A stretch of DNA of 64,000 nucleotides, taken from positions 1 through 64,000 of the forward strand of contig CBFHLY010000001.1 of NCBI GenBank assembly GCA_965656785.1. The letters are read 5' to 3'. Origin of the DNA: JALQTD01 sp965656785 (lineage in GTDB: Bacteria; Bacteroidota; Bacteroidia; Flavobacteriales_D; Sanyastnellaceae). The notes beneath the pieces were generated by a model. That model did not search any database. It saw only the letters and a list, made by a program, of their open reading frames with translations, and was not told the origin of the DNA. Position numbers and translations under genes: made by a program. Positions 24,842 through 34,109 of this stretch are shown here, one piece after another; positions within the stretch are counted from its first letter, which is position 1; each line of letters opens with the position of its first letter.

Positions 24842-26974
24842 TCATTCCACCCATTCGAATTCGAGTTGACGTCGAGCGAGATCCGCCGCCACCACCTTCA
24901 CCGTGATGCGATCGCCCATGTGAATTTGGCGATTTGAACGCAAGCCCGTGAAGCATTTCACTTCGTCGTTGTAGACCCAGTGGTCGCCAGCAGGCAGCGC
25001 GTCCTTGCTGACCATGCCTTCGCATTTGTTCTCCTCGATTTCCACGAAGACCCCACGCGGCATCATGCCGCTGACGATGCCGAGGAAGGTCTCGCCGATG
25101 CGCGTGCTCAGGAATTCGACCTGTTTGTACTTGATGCTCGCGCGTTCTGCGTCAGCCGCCTGCTTTTCCATGTTGGAGGAAATGCGGCATTGCGCTTCGA
25201 GTGGCCCGGGGTCGGGCGACGGTTTGCCATCGAGGTAATGCTGCAGCAGCCGATGCACCATCACGTCGGGATAGCGGCGAATGGGGCTCGTAAAATGCGT
25301 GTAAAAGGGGAAGGCCAAACCGTAGTGCCCAATGTTCTCCACGTGGTACTCCGCCTTCGCCATCGACCGGATCGCCATCGTCTTGATGACGTTCTCGCCG
25401 GCGTTGCCCGCCGCGGCCTGAAGCAGGTCCCGAATGGCTTGTTCCGCATTGCCCGCGGTCGGCTTTTCCATCTCCAAACCGAAGCGCTCCACAAACAGCC
25501 GGAGCTGGGCGAGCTTTTCGGGGTCGGGTTTGTCGTGCACCCGGTACACGGACGTCCGCCGCCCCGCGCCCGGCAGGTGCTCCTTGCCCTTCGGCGGATT
25601 CGCGAGGAACCGCGCGACCCGGACATTCGCCAGCAACATGAAGTCCTCGATGAGCCGGTTCGAATCGCGCATCACCTTGACGACCACGCGCAGCGGCTCG
25701 CCGTCTTCAGCCAGTTCGAACTGCACTTCCTCCGTGTTGAAATCGATGCCCCCGCGGCGGAAACGCTCGTCGCGCAGCTTCACCGCCAAATCCTGCAACA
25801 CCCCGATTTCCTCAGCAAAATCGCCCTGCCCCGTCTCGATGCGCTCCTGCGCCTCCTCGTAAGTGAACCGGCGATTGGAGTGGATCAACGTCCTCCCAAA
25901 CCACTCGTTCACCACCTTCGCCTGTTCGTCCAATTCAAACACCGCGCTGAACGCGAGCCGGTCTTCGTTCGGGCGCAACGAGCACAAGTCGTTCGACAGC
26001 ACCTCCGGCAACATCGGAATGGTCCGGTCGACGAGGTACACCGAGGTGGCCCGCTGCCGCGCTTCCACGTCGATCACCCCGCCCGGCGTCAGGTAATGCG
26101 TGACATCGGCGATGTGCACCCCGACCTCCCAATGGCCGTTCTTCAGCCGCTTCAGCGACAGCGCGTCATCGAAGTCCTTCGCCGTTTTCGGGTCGATCGT
26201 GAACGTCGTCACATCGCGCAGGTCCCGGCGGCGTTTGACCTCCTCGGCCGTGACGTCGCGCGAGACGGTTTTGGCCGCTTCCTCCACCTCAGGCGGGAAT
26301 TCGTACGGCAAACCGTATTCCGCCAAAATCGCGTGCATTTCCACCTCGTGCATGCCCGCTGGCCCCAGAATTTCCACCACTCGGCCCGTCGGATTGTCCT
26401 CGGAATCCGACCAGTCCACCAACTCCACGAGGACCTTCTCGTCGTTTTTCGCACCGCGCAAATGCCGGGCGGGGATGAAGAAATCCGTGTGAATGCGGGT
26501 GTCGGCGGGGTGGCCAAAGGCGTAGTCGCGCACTTGCTCGATGGTCACGACGTAGAGTTCGCGCTGGCGCTTGACCACCCGGTGGACGTACGGGAAGAAC
26601 CGCTTGCCCCGTCGGCGCCACCGAACTTCCACGCGGTCGCCCCAAAAGGCATCGCCGGTCGCCCCTTTCGGCACGCTCAACTCCTCGCCGTCGTCCTGCA
26701 TGACGAACCCGCGGCCGAACCGCGTGATTTGGATCATCCCCTCCACCGGCGCTTCTTCCTGAACCTTCAACGCGAACTTCCCGCGGCCCACCACCTCCAG
26801 AATGCCATCATCGGCCAAGTCGTCCATCAAGCGCATGACCAGCTTCTTCGCATCGTGGTTCACGATGTTGAGAGCGGCCGATACTTGCTTGTGGTTCAGG
26901 GATTTGCCGCGAGCGCGACGGAAAGCACCTTGGATTTCATCGCGGAGGGCTTCGGGGTTCGTTCGAGAAGACAT
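24842..26974 (-). CDS. rnr: Ribonuclease R
   Basis: About 710 residues from the ATG at MSSRTNPEAL; the frame runs 18 codons further without support. Order: N-terminal winged helix (LNHKQVSAALNI), two cold-shock domains, the RNB catalytic domain with DPKTAKDFDDALS and its metal-binding Asp cluster, then a C-terminal S1 domain (FLGIVSGMMPRGVFVEIEE). It degrades structured RNA 3' to 5' processively. The usual Lys-rich tail after S1 is missing; the protein ends at EFEWVE. It is divergent from the methyltransferase gene with only 52 bases between starts. Confidence 0.93.
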   Translation of the reverse strand: MSSRTNPEALRDEIQGAFRRARGKSLNHKQVSAALNIVNHDAKKLVMRLMDDLADDGILEVVGRGKFALKVQEEAPVEGMIQITRFGRGFVMQDDGEELSVPKGATGDAFWGDRVEVRWRRRGKRFFPYVHRVVKRQRELYVVTIEQVRDYAFGHPADTRIHTDFFIPARHLRGAKNDEKVLVELVDWSDSEDNPTGRVVEILGPAGMHEVEMHAILAEYGLPYEFPPEVEEAAKTVSRDVTAEEVKRRRDLRDVTTFTIDPKTAKDFDDALSLKRLKNGHWEVGVHIADVTHYLTPGGVIDVEARQRATSVYLVDRTIPMLPEVLSNDLCSLRPNEDRLAFSAVFELDEQAKVVNEWFGRTLIHSNRRFTYEEAQERIETGQGDFAEEIGVLQDLAVKLRDERFRRGGIDFNTEEVQFELAEDGEPLRVVVKVMRDSNRLIEDFMLLANVRVARFLANPPKGKEHLPGAGRRTSVYRVHDKPDPEKLAQLRLFVERFGLEMEKPTAGNAEQAIRDLLQAAAGNAGENVIKTMAIRSMAKAEYHVENIGHYGLAFPFYTHFTSPIRRYPDVMVHRLLQHYLDGKPSPDPGPLEAQCRISSNMEKQAADAERASIKYKQVEFLSTRIGETFLGIVSGMMPRGVFVEIEENKCEGMVSKDALPAGDHWVYNDEVKCFTGLRSNRQIHMGDRITVKVVAADLARRQLEFEWVE

Positions 26975-27026
26975 TGGGGACAAAGATGCGCTGAATCGCT
27001 TGGACTTCCCGACCTTTGCCGTTAAC

Positions 27027-27899
27027 ATGTCCCAAACCCCATCCCACCGCTGGTGGCCCGAGCACTGGACGGGCTATGAATTGTTGGACGCCGGCGACGG
27101 TGCGCGGCTTGAACGCTGGGGCGATTACGTCCTCGACCGGCCAGACCCGGCTGTGATTTGGCCGCCTTCTGCCGATGTTTCAGCTTGGAATGAAGCGGAT
27201 GCGCGGTTCGAACCGACGGCCAAAACGAAGGGCTTTTGGCACCAAAACGGGCGCCAACTTCCGGCTAGCTGGGGACTCGAATACCGCTCGCCCCGCTTGC
27301 ACCTTCAATTCAAATTGGAACTGACCGGGTTCAAGCACGTCGGGCTGTTCCCCGAGCAAGCGGTGAACTGGGAATACATTGCGGAGCACGTTGGGCCCAA
27401 CGACACGTTCTTGAACCTGTTTGCTTACACCGGCGGGGCTTCGTTGGCCGCACGAGCGGCGGGCGCCGAGGTGACGCACGTGGACTCCATCCGCCAGGTC
27501 GTCGACTGGACGCGGGAGAACATGGAGCGTTCCGGATTGGACGGCATCCGGTGGGTCGTCGAGGACGCCCTGAAGTTCGCGGAACGCGAGGTGCGCCGAG
27601 GCAACCGCTACCGGGGCATCGTGCTGGATCCGCCCACGTGGGGCTTGGGAACGAAGGGCGCGAAATGGCGTTTGGAAGACCAAATCCGACCCCTCTGCGA
27701 AACCGTCGCCGACCTCGTCGAACCCGGCGGCTTCATCATCATGAACACGTACAGCGGCATCTCCCCGACCGCGCTGGAACAGTTGTGGCGCGCCACGCTT
27801 CCAGACGCGACGATCGAATCCGGCGAACTGTGCTTGCGCACGGTGCGCGGCGAGTTGGTTCCGACGGGGAGTTTGGTCCGCGTCCTCAACACGCAGTAA
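27027..27899 (+). CDS. RlmI-like class I SAM-dependent methyltransferase
   Basis: A 290-residue methyltransferase of the COG1092 type. NLFAYTGGASLAARAAGA (about residues 130-147) is the SAM-binding loop, HVDS the acidic end of strand 2, and VLDPPTWG the catalytic DPP-type motif, usual for base methylation of rRNA. It lacks the PUA domain of E. coli RlmI and is shorter, so the exact target (23S rRNA cytosine or another) is uncertain. It is 3 bases ahead of miaE, forming a small RNA-modification operon. Confidence 0.75.
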   Translation: MSQTPSHRWWPEHWTGYELLDAGDGARLERWGDYVLDRPDPAVIWPPSADVSAWNEADARFEPTAKTKGFWHQNGRQLPASWGLEYRSPRLHLQFKLELTGFKHVGLFPEQAVNWEYIAEHVGPNDTFLNLFAYTGGASLAARAAGAEVTHVDSIRQVVDWTRENMERSGLDGIRWVVEDALKFAEREVRRGNRYRGIVLDPPTWGLGTKGAKWRLEDQIRPLCETVADLVEPGGFIIMNTYSGISPTALEQLWRATLPDATIESGELCLRTVRGELVPTGSLVRVLNTQ

Positions 27900-27902
27900 A
27901 CC

Positions 27903-28514
27903 ATGGCGAACGAAACCCCGAAAAGCCCGATGCTCGGTCTGCGCCTGCCGACGGACCCCCGTTGGGCGGAGCTCGTGGAATCCAACATCTCGGAAGTGCT
28001 CACCGATCACGCGTGGTGCGAGCAAAAAGCCGCCTCCAACGCGATCACCATCATCGTCCACAACCCGGACAAAACCGAACTCGTCGAAGCCATGACGGCC
28101 ATCGCCCAGGAAGAACTCGAGCACTTCGGCCAGGTCATGGACCGCATCAAAGCGCGCGGCTGGACCCTCGGCCCGGAGCGCAAGGACGACTACGTGCGGG
28201 AGCTCGCGAAATTCATGAAGGGCGGGAATTCACGGACGCACCAACTCGTCGACCGCCTCCTGTTCGCGGCGATGATCGAAGCGCGGTCGTGCGAGCGGTT
28301 TCGCGTGTTGTCGGAACGTGTTTCCGATCCCGAGCTCGCCGCGTTTTACCGCGACCTCATGATCTCCGAGGCCGGCCACTACACGACCTTTCTCGGCTTT
28401 GCCCGCAAGTACGCGACGGAAGACATCGACGTCGAAGCGCGGTGGCAGGCCTTCCTCGATTACGAGGCGGAGGTCATCGGTCGTTATGGAAAGAAAGAGA
28501 CGATTCACGGTTGA
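27903..28514 (+). CDS. miaE: tRNA-(ms2io6A)-hydroxylase MiaE
   Basis: A 203-residue four-helix diiron protein. The metal ligands lie in EELEHFG, EARSCERF and EAGHYTTF, in MiaE order. It hydroxylates the isopentenyl side chain of ms2i6A at tRNA position 37, a step that needs O2. It follows the methyltransferase gene by 3 bases. Length fits the family. Confidence 0.9.
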   Translation: MANETPKSPMLGLRLPTDPRWAELVESNISEVLTDHAWCEQKAASNAITIIVHNPDKTELVEAMTAIAQEELEHFGQVMDRIKARGWTLGPERKDDYVRELAKFMKGGNSRTHQLVDRLLFAAMIEARSCERFRVLSERVSDPELAAFYRDLMISEAGHYTTFLGFARKYATEDIDVEARWQAFLDYEAEVIGRYGKKETIHG

Positions 28515-28539
28515 TTATATGGTTTTTGTGGGTAAATTG
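28511..28539 (+). promoter_or_regulatory. Promoter of the starch-binding-like module protein
   Basis: TTG (28511-28513), 19 bases, TAAATTG (28533-28539), close to the Bacteroidota TTG-N19-TAnnTTTG pattern. The ATG is only 5 bases after the box, so the message would be nearly leaderless unless the true start lies elsewhere. Confidence 0.45.
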
Positions 28540-28544
28540 TATCC

Positions 28545-30302
28545 ATGAAATCCGGAGCCTTGTTGTTGACCGCACTGGTCGCTGTCCTCACGAGTTGGGC
28601 GCAAACCACCGTTTCTTGGACGTTGGATCTCAACGGTGAAACGCCCAGCGCTGATGGGGTTTACCTCGTCGGCAGTTTCAACGGCTGGATCCTCGGAGCG
28701 GACGCCTTGACGCCCCATGCCGAAAACCCCAACTACTACCACATCTCCAAGGAACTCGCTCCTGGGGTGCACGAATACAAATTCGTCAACGGGTTGGATT
28801 GGAGCGAAGTGGAGCCCGTGCCCGAGGCGTGTCAGTTCGATGAGAGCACGAACCGCTGGGTGGAGGTGCAGCCGGGAGGCGGGGAGTTCGAGCTGTCCTA
28901 TTGCTGGAACCGGTGCGCATCGTGTCAGCTGACGTCGGTTTTGTTCCGGGTGAACATGGAAGATCAGCCGATCGACCCCGCAGGCGTTCACGTGGCGGGT
29001 GACTTCCAAGGGTGGTATCCTGACACGCACCCGATGGCGGATGCCGACGGAGATGGAATTTGGGAGGCCTTGTACAGCTTCGATGAAGCGTGGTTGGGCT
29101 TGGAAAACGAAATGCACTTCAAATTCCTGAACGGAGACGAGTGGATCGATGCCGAATCCGTGGAAGGAGCATGTGCAGATGGGTACGGCAACCGCTCCAT
29201 CCTGTTGGACGCTGGAACCGACCTGGTCGTGGGGTTGGGCGAGCAAAGTGCGGATGCCTCCGCAGCGCCTTGCTTCAACTCGTGCACGGCTTGCCAGTGG
29301 ACCGCGGTGTGGTTTCGGGTTGACATGGGGGACCAAATCATCCACCCGGCCGGCGTCCACGTTGCCGGCGATTTCCAAGGCTGGCTGCCCGATACCCACC
29401 CGATGAGCGACGAGGACGGCGACGGGATTTGGGAGGCGTGGTACAGCTTCGAAGCGGCCATCTTCTCGGAATCCCTGAACTTCAAATTCATCAACGGCAA
29501 CACCTGGGAAGACGCGGAGTCGGTCTACGGGGGATGCGGCGACGGGAACGGAAACCGTTCGATGGCGCTGGGCGGCGACACGGTCGTGGTGTCGGGATGG
29601 GGCACGGATGACAGCTATGCGCCGTGCTTCGGGTCGTGCGATCCGTGCACGAGCGAGGTGACGTTCCGGGCCGATCTGTCCGGAATGGAGGGCGAAGTTG
29701 GCACCGTGAGCATCGGGGGGCCTTGGAACAGCTGGAGCCAAAACACGACGTTCCTCGAACCGACGGGCGAAGCGGGGATTTGGTCGGTGACCCTCTCGCT
29801 CCAGCGGAACACCACGATTCCGTTCAAATTCGCCCACAACGGGGCTTACGAGTTCACGGACTTCGGCGTCGACTGCGCGGTATTCGACGATTCGCCCTAC
29901 CACAACCGGCTCGTCACCACGGGCGACGTCGGAACGACGGTGGAGTATACCGGGTGCTTCGGCGCGTGTTCAATTCCGGAGGACCCGCTGCTGAACTGCG
30001 CTGGGGATTGCTTGCTCGACAGCGACGGTGACGGGATTTGCGATGCCTTGGATTGGAACGCGTGCACCGATGCCGAGGCGTGCAACTTGGGGGCGTTGGG
30101 GTATGGTTTGGAACCGTGCGTTTACCCGCTCGTGGGCAGCGATTGCGATGCCGGTGCCGCGGCGTGCGGCGAGGGAACGGCTTGGAATTCGACCACCCAA
30201 ACCTGTGAAATCGCCTTGCCCATGGACGGGAATTTCGACGCGTGCGTGGGCACCTCCGACTTGCTCATCCTGCTCAGCCAATTCGGGTTCTGCCTCGAAT
30301 GA
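28545..30302 (+). CDS. Secreted protein with four CBM20/CBM48-like modules
   Basis: A 585-residue protein with a signal peptide (cleavage after TSWAQ, about residue 20). Four beta-sandwich modules resembling the starch-binding/AMPK glycogen-binding fold follow: each has a GxxxxGxFNxW or GDFQGW motif and a FKFxNG or YKFVNG strand. Modules 2 and 3 are close copies (GVHVAGDFQGW and DGDGIWEA repeated), so they arose by duplication. Cys pairs end each module. Near the C-terminus come a calcium-type DSDGDGICDALDWNAC stretch and a dockerin-like DLLILLSQFG. No catalytic domain is seen; it may bind alpha-glucan at the cell surface. Confidence 0.7.
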   Translation: MKSGALLLTALVAVLTSWAQTTVSWTLDLNGETPSADGVYLVGSFNGWILGADALTPHAENPNYYHISKELAPGVHEYKFVNGLDWSEVEPVPEACQFDESTNRWVEVQPGGGEFELSYCWNRCASCQLTSVLFRVNMEDQPIDPAGVHVAGDFQGWYPDTHPMADADGDGIWEALYSFDEAWLGLENEMHFKFLNGDEWIDAESVEGACADGYGNRSILLDAGTDLVVGLGEQSADASAAPCFNSCTACQWTAVWFRVDMGDQIIHPAGVHVAGDFQGWLPDTHPMSDEDGDGIWEAWYSFEAAIFSESLNFKFINGNTWEDAESVYGGCGDGNGNRSMALGGDTVVVSGWGTDDSYAPCFGSCDPCTSEVTFRADLSGMEGEVGTVSIGGPWNSWSQNTTFLEPTGEAGIWSVTLSLQRNTTIPFKFAHNGAYEFTDFGVDCAVFDDSPYHNRLVTTGDVGTTVEYTGCFGACSIPEDPLLNCAGDCLLDSDGDGICDALDWNACTDAEACNLGALGYGLEPCVYPLVGSDCDAGAAACGEGTAWNSTTQTCEIALPMDGNFDACVGTSDLLILLSQFGFCLE

Positions 30303-30303
30303 C

Positions 30304-31443
30304 TTACAGGTGCGCTTGGACCATCGAGTCGAGTGCGGCCTCGGAGCCTTCGCCGAAGCCCATGCCACGATCGAGGATGTGGCCATCGCGGCCGATGAGG
30401 AACCACGTCGGGTAGGCGCGTACGGGCCAGTCGGTGGACGGGAGGCTGTCGAGGACGAGTTGGGGCACGTCGAGGCCGCGGCGCTTGAGGTAGCGTTGGA
30501 TGGTCGGGGCGTCTTGGTGGGAGTTCGCGCCGAGCACCGTGAAGCCGCGGTCGGCGTAGCGAGCTTGGAGGTCGGCGAGGTGTGGGAGCGCTTGCATGCA
30601 CGGGCCGCAGCCGATGTACCAGAAATCGAGGTACCGGATTTGGCCTGCAAAATCGGACAACGCCAACGGCGTGGAACCGTCCAACGCGTGGCCCACCAAC
30701 GGCGGCGCCTGCGCATCCGGCAACGCAGCCAATGTCGCCTCGTACCAATCCCCTTGCGCCGCCGGCTCCTCCGGCTCCGGCTGCCGAACCCAGTCGGGCA
30801 CCGCCCAAGCCGCCGCCGGCGACTCCGTCCAATCGAACCGCACCTCGATGTCGGTGCCATAGCCCATATCCCCGCGGTACCACGAGTACGCATGCGTCCG
30901 CGGCAATCCGGTCACCGCATCGAACTCCCACGCATCCGTCAACCTCGTTTCGGGATGGAAATCAGGCGACTCCGGGTCGTACACCGCATGGATCTCCAAC
31001 CGAATCATCGCGTCATCCGCGAAAACCGTGAGCGTCGAATCCGCGCCAAACGACGTGAACCACGACGTGTCCTGGAGCATCGTGGGCAGCAACAAGCCGG
31101 TGTAGTAATTCGATATCACCTCACCCGCCGGGTCCACCTCGCGGGTGGTCAACACGCTGTCGCGGCTGATCTGCGCCACCTCCGTTCCCGCCAAGTGGTG
31201 GATGGAAACGAATCCGTCCTCATCGCCCGCGACCAAAGTGAACAGCGAGTCGGCGTGCCAGTCGAGCGTGCCGAGGCGCACGAACTCCGAGCCGGAGGCC
31301 TCCGTGACCGCGGTCAATTGCGCGGTGCCGTGGAGGTTTCGAGCCTTTGCGAGGGCCGCTCGCAACGCGGCGACGTCTTCGATGCGCTCCTCCTTGCAGC
31401 CGGCGAGGACCGCGAGTGCGAGGAGGGCAAGCGCCGTCCTCAT
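30304..31443 (-). CDS. TlpA-like thioredoxin-fold lipoprotein
   Basis: A 379-residue lipoprotein (lipobox VLAGC, Cys16) with an N-terminal beta-rich domain of about 200 residues resembling outer-membrane-lipoprotein sorting folds, and a C-terminal thioredoxin domain with YIGCGPCMQALPHL, so a CGPC active site. The start is the ATG that begins the lipoprotein signal; the frame runs upstream into the aminopeptidase gene. Expected role: thiol-disulfide exchange in the periplasm. The start overlaps the aminopeptidase stop as ATGA. Confidence 0.82.
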   Translation of the reverse strand: MRTALALLALAVLAGCKEERIEDVAALRAALAKARNLHGTAQLTAVTEASGSEFVRLGTLDWHADSLFTLVAGDEDGFVSIHHLAGTEVAQISRDSVLTTREVDPAGEVISNYYTGLLLPTMLQDTSWFTSFGADSTLTVFADDAMIRLEIHAVYDPESPDFHPETRLTDAWEFDAVTGLPRTHAYSWYRGDMGYGTDIEVRFDWTESPAAAWAVPDWVRQPEPEEPAAQGDWYEATLAALPDAQAPPLVGHALDGSTPLALSDFAGQIRYLDFWYIGCGPCMQALPHLADLQARYADRGFTVLGANSHQDAPTIQRYLKRRGLDVPQLVLDSLPSTDWPVRAYPTWFLIGRDGHILDRGMGFGEGSEAALDSMVQAHL

Positions 31444-32729
31444 GCGTTCATCATCGCCTCGATGTCGTCGGCCTCGAGCGGGATGTGCGCCATGAGGTCG
31501 ATGAAGCCGTCTTCGGTGATGAGGATGTCGTTTTCGAGGCGGATGCCGAGGTTCTCCTCGCGGATGTAAATGCCCGGCTCGACGGTGAACACGTGGCCCG
31601 CTTGGATGGGCTGGTGCCAGTGGCCCACGTCGTGCACATCGAGGCCGATGAAGTGGGACGTGCCGTGCATGAAGTACTTCTTGTAGGCCGGCCAGGCGGG
31701 GTTTTGGTTCGCCACCTCTTCTTGCGTGATGAGGCCCAAACCCAGCAACTGCTCGGTCATCAATTCCCCCACCTGGGCGTGGTAATCCGCGAGCATGACC
31801 CCGGGTCGGAGCAGCTTCATCGCCTCCCGCATGACGTGCAACACCGCGTTGTACACCGCGCGCTGCCGGTCGGTGAAACGGCCAGAAACCGGGACGCACC
31901 GCGTCATGTCGCTCGCGTAATTGCCGTACTCAGCCCCTACGTCCATCAGGATGACGTCACCGGCCTTGCATTCCTCCGCGTTCTCGATGTAGTGCAGGAC
32001 ACACGCGTTGAAACCGCTGCCGATGATGGGCGTGTAGGCGAAACCGCGCGACCCGCGACGCAGGAACTCGTGTTGGAATTCGGCTTCGATTTCGAACTCG
32101 GTGACGCCGGGCTTGACGAACTTCAGGACGCGCTCGAAGCCGGCGCGCGTGATGTCACAAGCGCGCTGCATTTGGTCAATCTCCTCGGCCGACTTCACGG
32201 CGCGCAAACCGAAGAGGATCGGCGCGGAGCGCTCGACCGGGTAGTTCGGGTACTTTTCCGTGATGGCCTTGTTTTCGCGGGCCGTGCGGGTCTCCACCGG
32301 GTTGTTCGCTCGCGCGTGCGGGTTGTCGTTCAGGTACAGGCACGTGGCTTCCGCGAGGAGGCGGTGGAGGGTGCGCTCGAAGGCGGATGTCCACTGGATT
32401 TGGCCGATGCCCGTCTCCGCGGTGGCCTGCTCCTTCGTCAGCTTTGCGCCTTCCCAAATCGCGATCTCATCGTTCGTCTCGATCGTGAACAAAATCTCGC
32501 GATCCGCCGGATTCGACGCATCGGGGAAGAGCAGCAACACCGTTTCCTCCTGGTCCACGCCCGTCAGCCAAAAGATGTCCGCCAACTGCTTGAACGGCAA
32601 CGTGCCATCCGCACTCGTGGGGTAAATGTCGTTCGAGAAAAACAAGGCCAAACCGCCCGGCTTCATGGCCTCCATGAACGCCTTCCGGTTCCGCACGTAC
32701 AGATCTGCAGGGAGTTTTTGGTATCGCAT
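31440..32729 (-). CDS. pepP: Xaa-Pro aminopeptidase (M24B, PepP-type)
   Basis: About 429 residues from the ATG at MRYQKLP. An N-terminal creatinase-like domain precedes the pita-bread M24 domain, whose dinuclear metal site is built from MDVGAEYGNYASDMTR (two Asp), HGTSHFIGLDVHD (His), TVEPGIY (Glu) and RLENDI (Glu). It removes N-terminal residues in front of proline. No signal peptide, so cytoplasmic. Divergent from the RidA gene, with 52 bases between the starts. Confidence 0.9.
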   Translation of the reverse strand: MRYQKLPADLYVRNRKAFMEAMKPGGLALFFSNDIYPTSADGTLPFKQLADIFWLTGVDQEETVLLLFPDASNPADREILFTIETNDEIAIWEGAKLTKEQATAETGIGQIQWTSAFERTLHRLLAEATCLYLNDNPHARANNPVETRTARENKAITEKYPNYPVERSAPILFGLRAVKSAEEIDQMQRACDITRAGFERVLKFVKPGVTEFEIEAEFQHEFLRRGSRGFAYTPIIGSGFNACVLHYIENAEECKAGDVILMDVGAEYGNYASDMTRCVPVSGRFTDRQRAVYNAVLHVMREAMKLLRPGVMLADYHAQVGELMTEQLLGLGLITQEEVANQNPAWPAYKKYFMHGTSHFIGLDVHDVGHWHQPIQAGHVFTVEPGIYIREENLGIRLENDILITEDGFIDLMAHIPLEADDIEAMMNA

Positions 32730-32781
32730 GGCCCGAAGATAAGGACGGGCAGGGCGATTGCACCTGCCGTAACTTGCGGCC

Positions 32782-33210
32782 ATGAGCGATCGCATTTCCA
32801 CCTCCAACGCCCCGAAACCCGTGGGGCTTTACCCGCACGCACGGCGCGTGGGCAACTTGTTGTTCCTGAGCGGTGTCGGCCCTCGAACCGCTGGAACGGG
32901 ACCGCACGACAGCGGAGTGCCGGGATTGGAACTCGACCACAACGGCAACTTCAAGGCGTTCGATTTCGAGGCGCAGGTGCACAGCGTGTTTGCGAACGTG
33001 AAGGCGGTGCTGGAAGCGAGCGGCAGTCGTTGGGACCAGCTGGTCGATGTGACGGTGTTTTTGGTCGACATGCACCGGGACTTCCACACGTTCAACCGCA
33101 TCTACGCGGAGTATTTCAAGGAGAACCAGCCGTGTCGAACGACTGTGGAAATCAACCGGCTGCCCACGCCCATCGCCATCGAATTGAAGTGCATCGCGGT
33201 GGTCGATTGA
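32782..33210 (+). CDS. RidA/YjgF family deaminase, 2-aminomuconate deaminase-like
   Basis: A 142-residue RidA-fold protein. PCRTTVEINRLP carries the conserved Arg that binds substrate carboxylates. The longer central segment with LELDHNGNFKAFDFEAQ fits the subgroup that includes 2-aminomuconate deaminase more than the general enamine deaminase RidA. A tryptophan 2,3-dioxygenase lies two genes downstream, which agrees with a tryptophan-degradation role, but general enamine removal remains possible. Confidence 0.8.
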   Translation: MSDRISTSNAPKPVGLYPHARRVGNLLFLSGVGPRTAGTGPHDSGVPGLELDHNGNFKAFDFEAQVHSVFANVKAVLEASGSRWDQLVDVTVFLVDMHRDFHTFNRIYAEYFKENQPCRTTVEINRLPTPIAIELKCIAVVD

Positions 33211-33240
33211 TTGCGGCACATTCTTTGAACGGCGAACGCC

Positions 33241-34080
33241 ATGCGCCGCTTGTACTTCCTGTTGTTCAGCTTCGTGATCGGAGGGGTTTCGGGCCAAACC
33301 ACCCGCCCTCCACTGGTCTCCCCCGACACCTTGGCCACCCTTCCCTTGGAGGTCGGGGCGTCGCGCGTTTCGGCCTTTGAGCCAGGGGAACGGTTGGCTT
33401 ACCGCATCCGCTTCGGGCCCATCGTGGCGGCGACGGCGGAGGTGAACGTCTTCGATTCGGGGCTGTGGCGCGGCCGGCCGACTTGGGAAATCCGGGCCAA
33501 AGGGGCGACGCGGCCGGGGTTCGACTGGTTTTTCAAGGTGCGGGACGTGTACCGGAGTTATTACGATCCGGCGTTATTGGCGCCGGTTCGGTTTGTGCGC
33601 GACGTGCACGAGGGGGGCTACGAAATTCACCAAGATTACCGGTTCGATTGGGAGCGTTCGTGCGTGGAGACGGAATGGCATCGCAAACGCGGTCGGCGCG
33701 AAGCGTTTGCGGTAACGCCAGGCACGCAGGACATGGTCAGTGCGTTTTTTACGGCGCGAAACTGGGAACTTGAGGGCATCGCCCTTGGGGACACGCTTGA
33801 AGTGCCCTGCCTCGTCGACGGCGAACTGTTCCCGCTCATGATCCGGTACGGCGGGCGCGAAGTGGTCGAGGTGGAACAAGGAACGTGGACGTGCGATGCC
33901 TTCCATCCCGTGATCATGGCGGGTCGGGTTTGGGAAAACCCGGACGACTTGACCGTTTACGTGAGCGCCGATGCGAACCGCATTCCCGTGCTCGTGCGAA
34001 CGCGGGTGCTCATCGGATCCGTGGAACTGGAGTTGACCGAGGCGTACGGCGTGCGAAATCCGCCCGCACGTCAGTTCTGA
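33241..34080 (+). CDS. DUF3108 family periplasmic protein
   Basis: A 279-residue exported protein with a signal peptide ending near GVSGQ (about residue 19). The FEPGERLAYRIRFGPIVAATAEV stretch is the N-terminal strand pair typical of DUF3108, a beta-barrel-like fold of unknown function; YRSYYDP and DYRFDW follow. Flavobacterial members are widespread and usually stand alone. ATTCTTTG shortly upstream recalls a -7 box. Confidence 0.78.
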   Translation: MRRLYFLLFSFVIGGVSGQTTRPPLVSPDTLATLPLEVGASRVSAFEPGERLAYRIRFGPIVAATAEVNVFDSGLWRGRPTWEIRAKGATRPGFDWFFKVRDVYRSYYDPALLAPVRFVRDVHEGGYEIHQDYRFDWERSCVETEWHRKRGRREAFAVTPGTQDMVSAFFTARNWELEGIALGDTLEVPCLVDGELFPLMIRYGGREVVEVEQGTWTCDAFHPVIMAGRVWENPDDLTVYVSADANRIPVLVRTRVLIGSVELELTEAYGVRNPPARQF

Positions 34081-34109
34081 GGGAGGATAGTTTTCCGAAC
34101 TTGCCGCCC

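Noticed and set aside
24980..27025. Open frame of 681 codons antisense to RNase R
   Set aside because: It is the shadow of rnr in GC-rich DNA; its His/Arg/Leu-rich translation shows no motif, while the RNase R frame has the full domain set.
31347..33380. Open frame of 677 codons opposite the aminopeptidase and across the RidA gene
   Set aside because: It runs antisense to pepP and through RidA and has no recognisable protein features.
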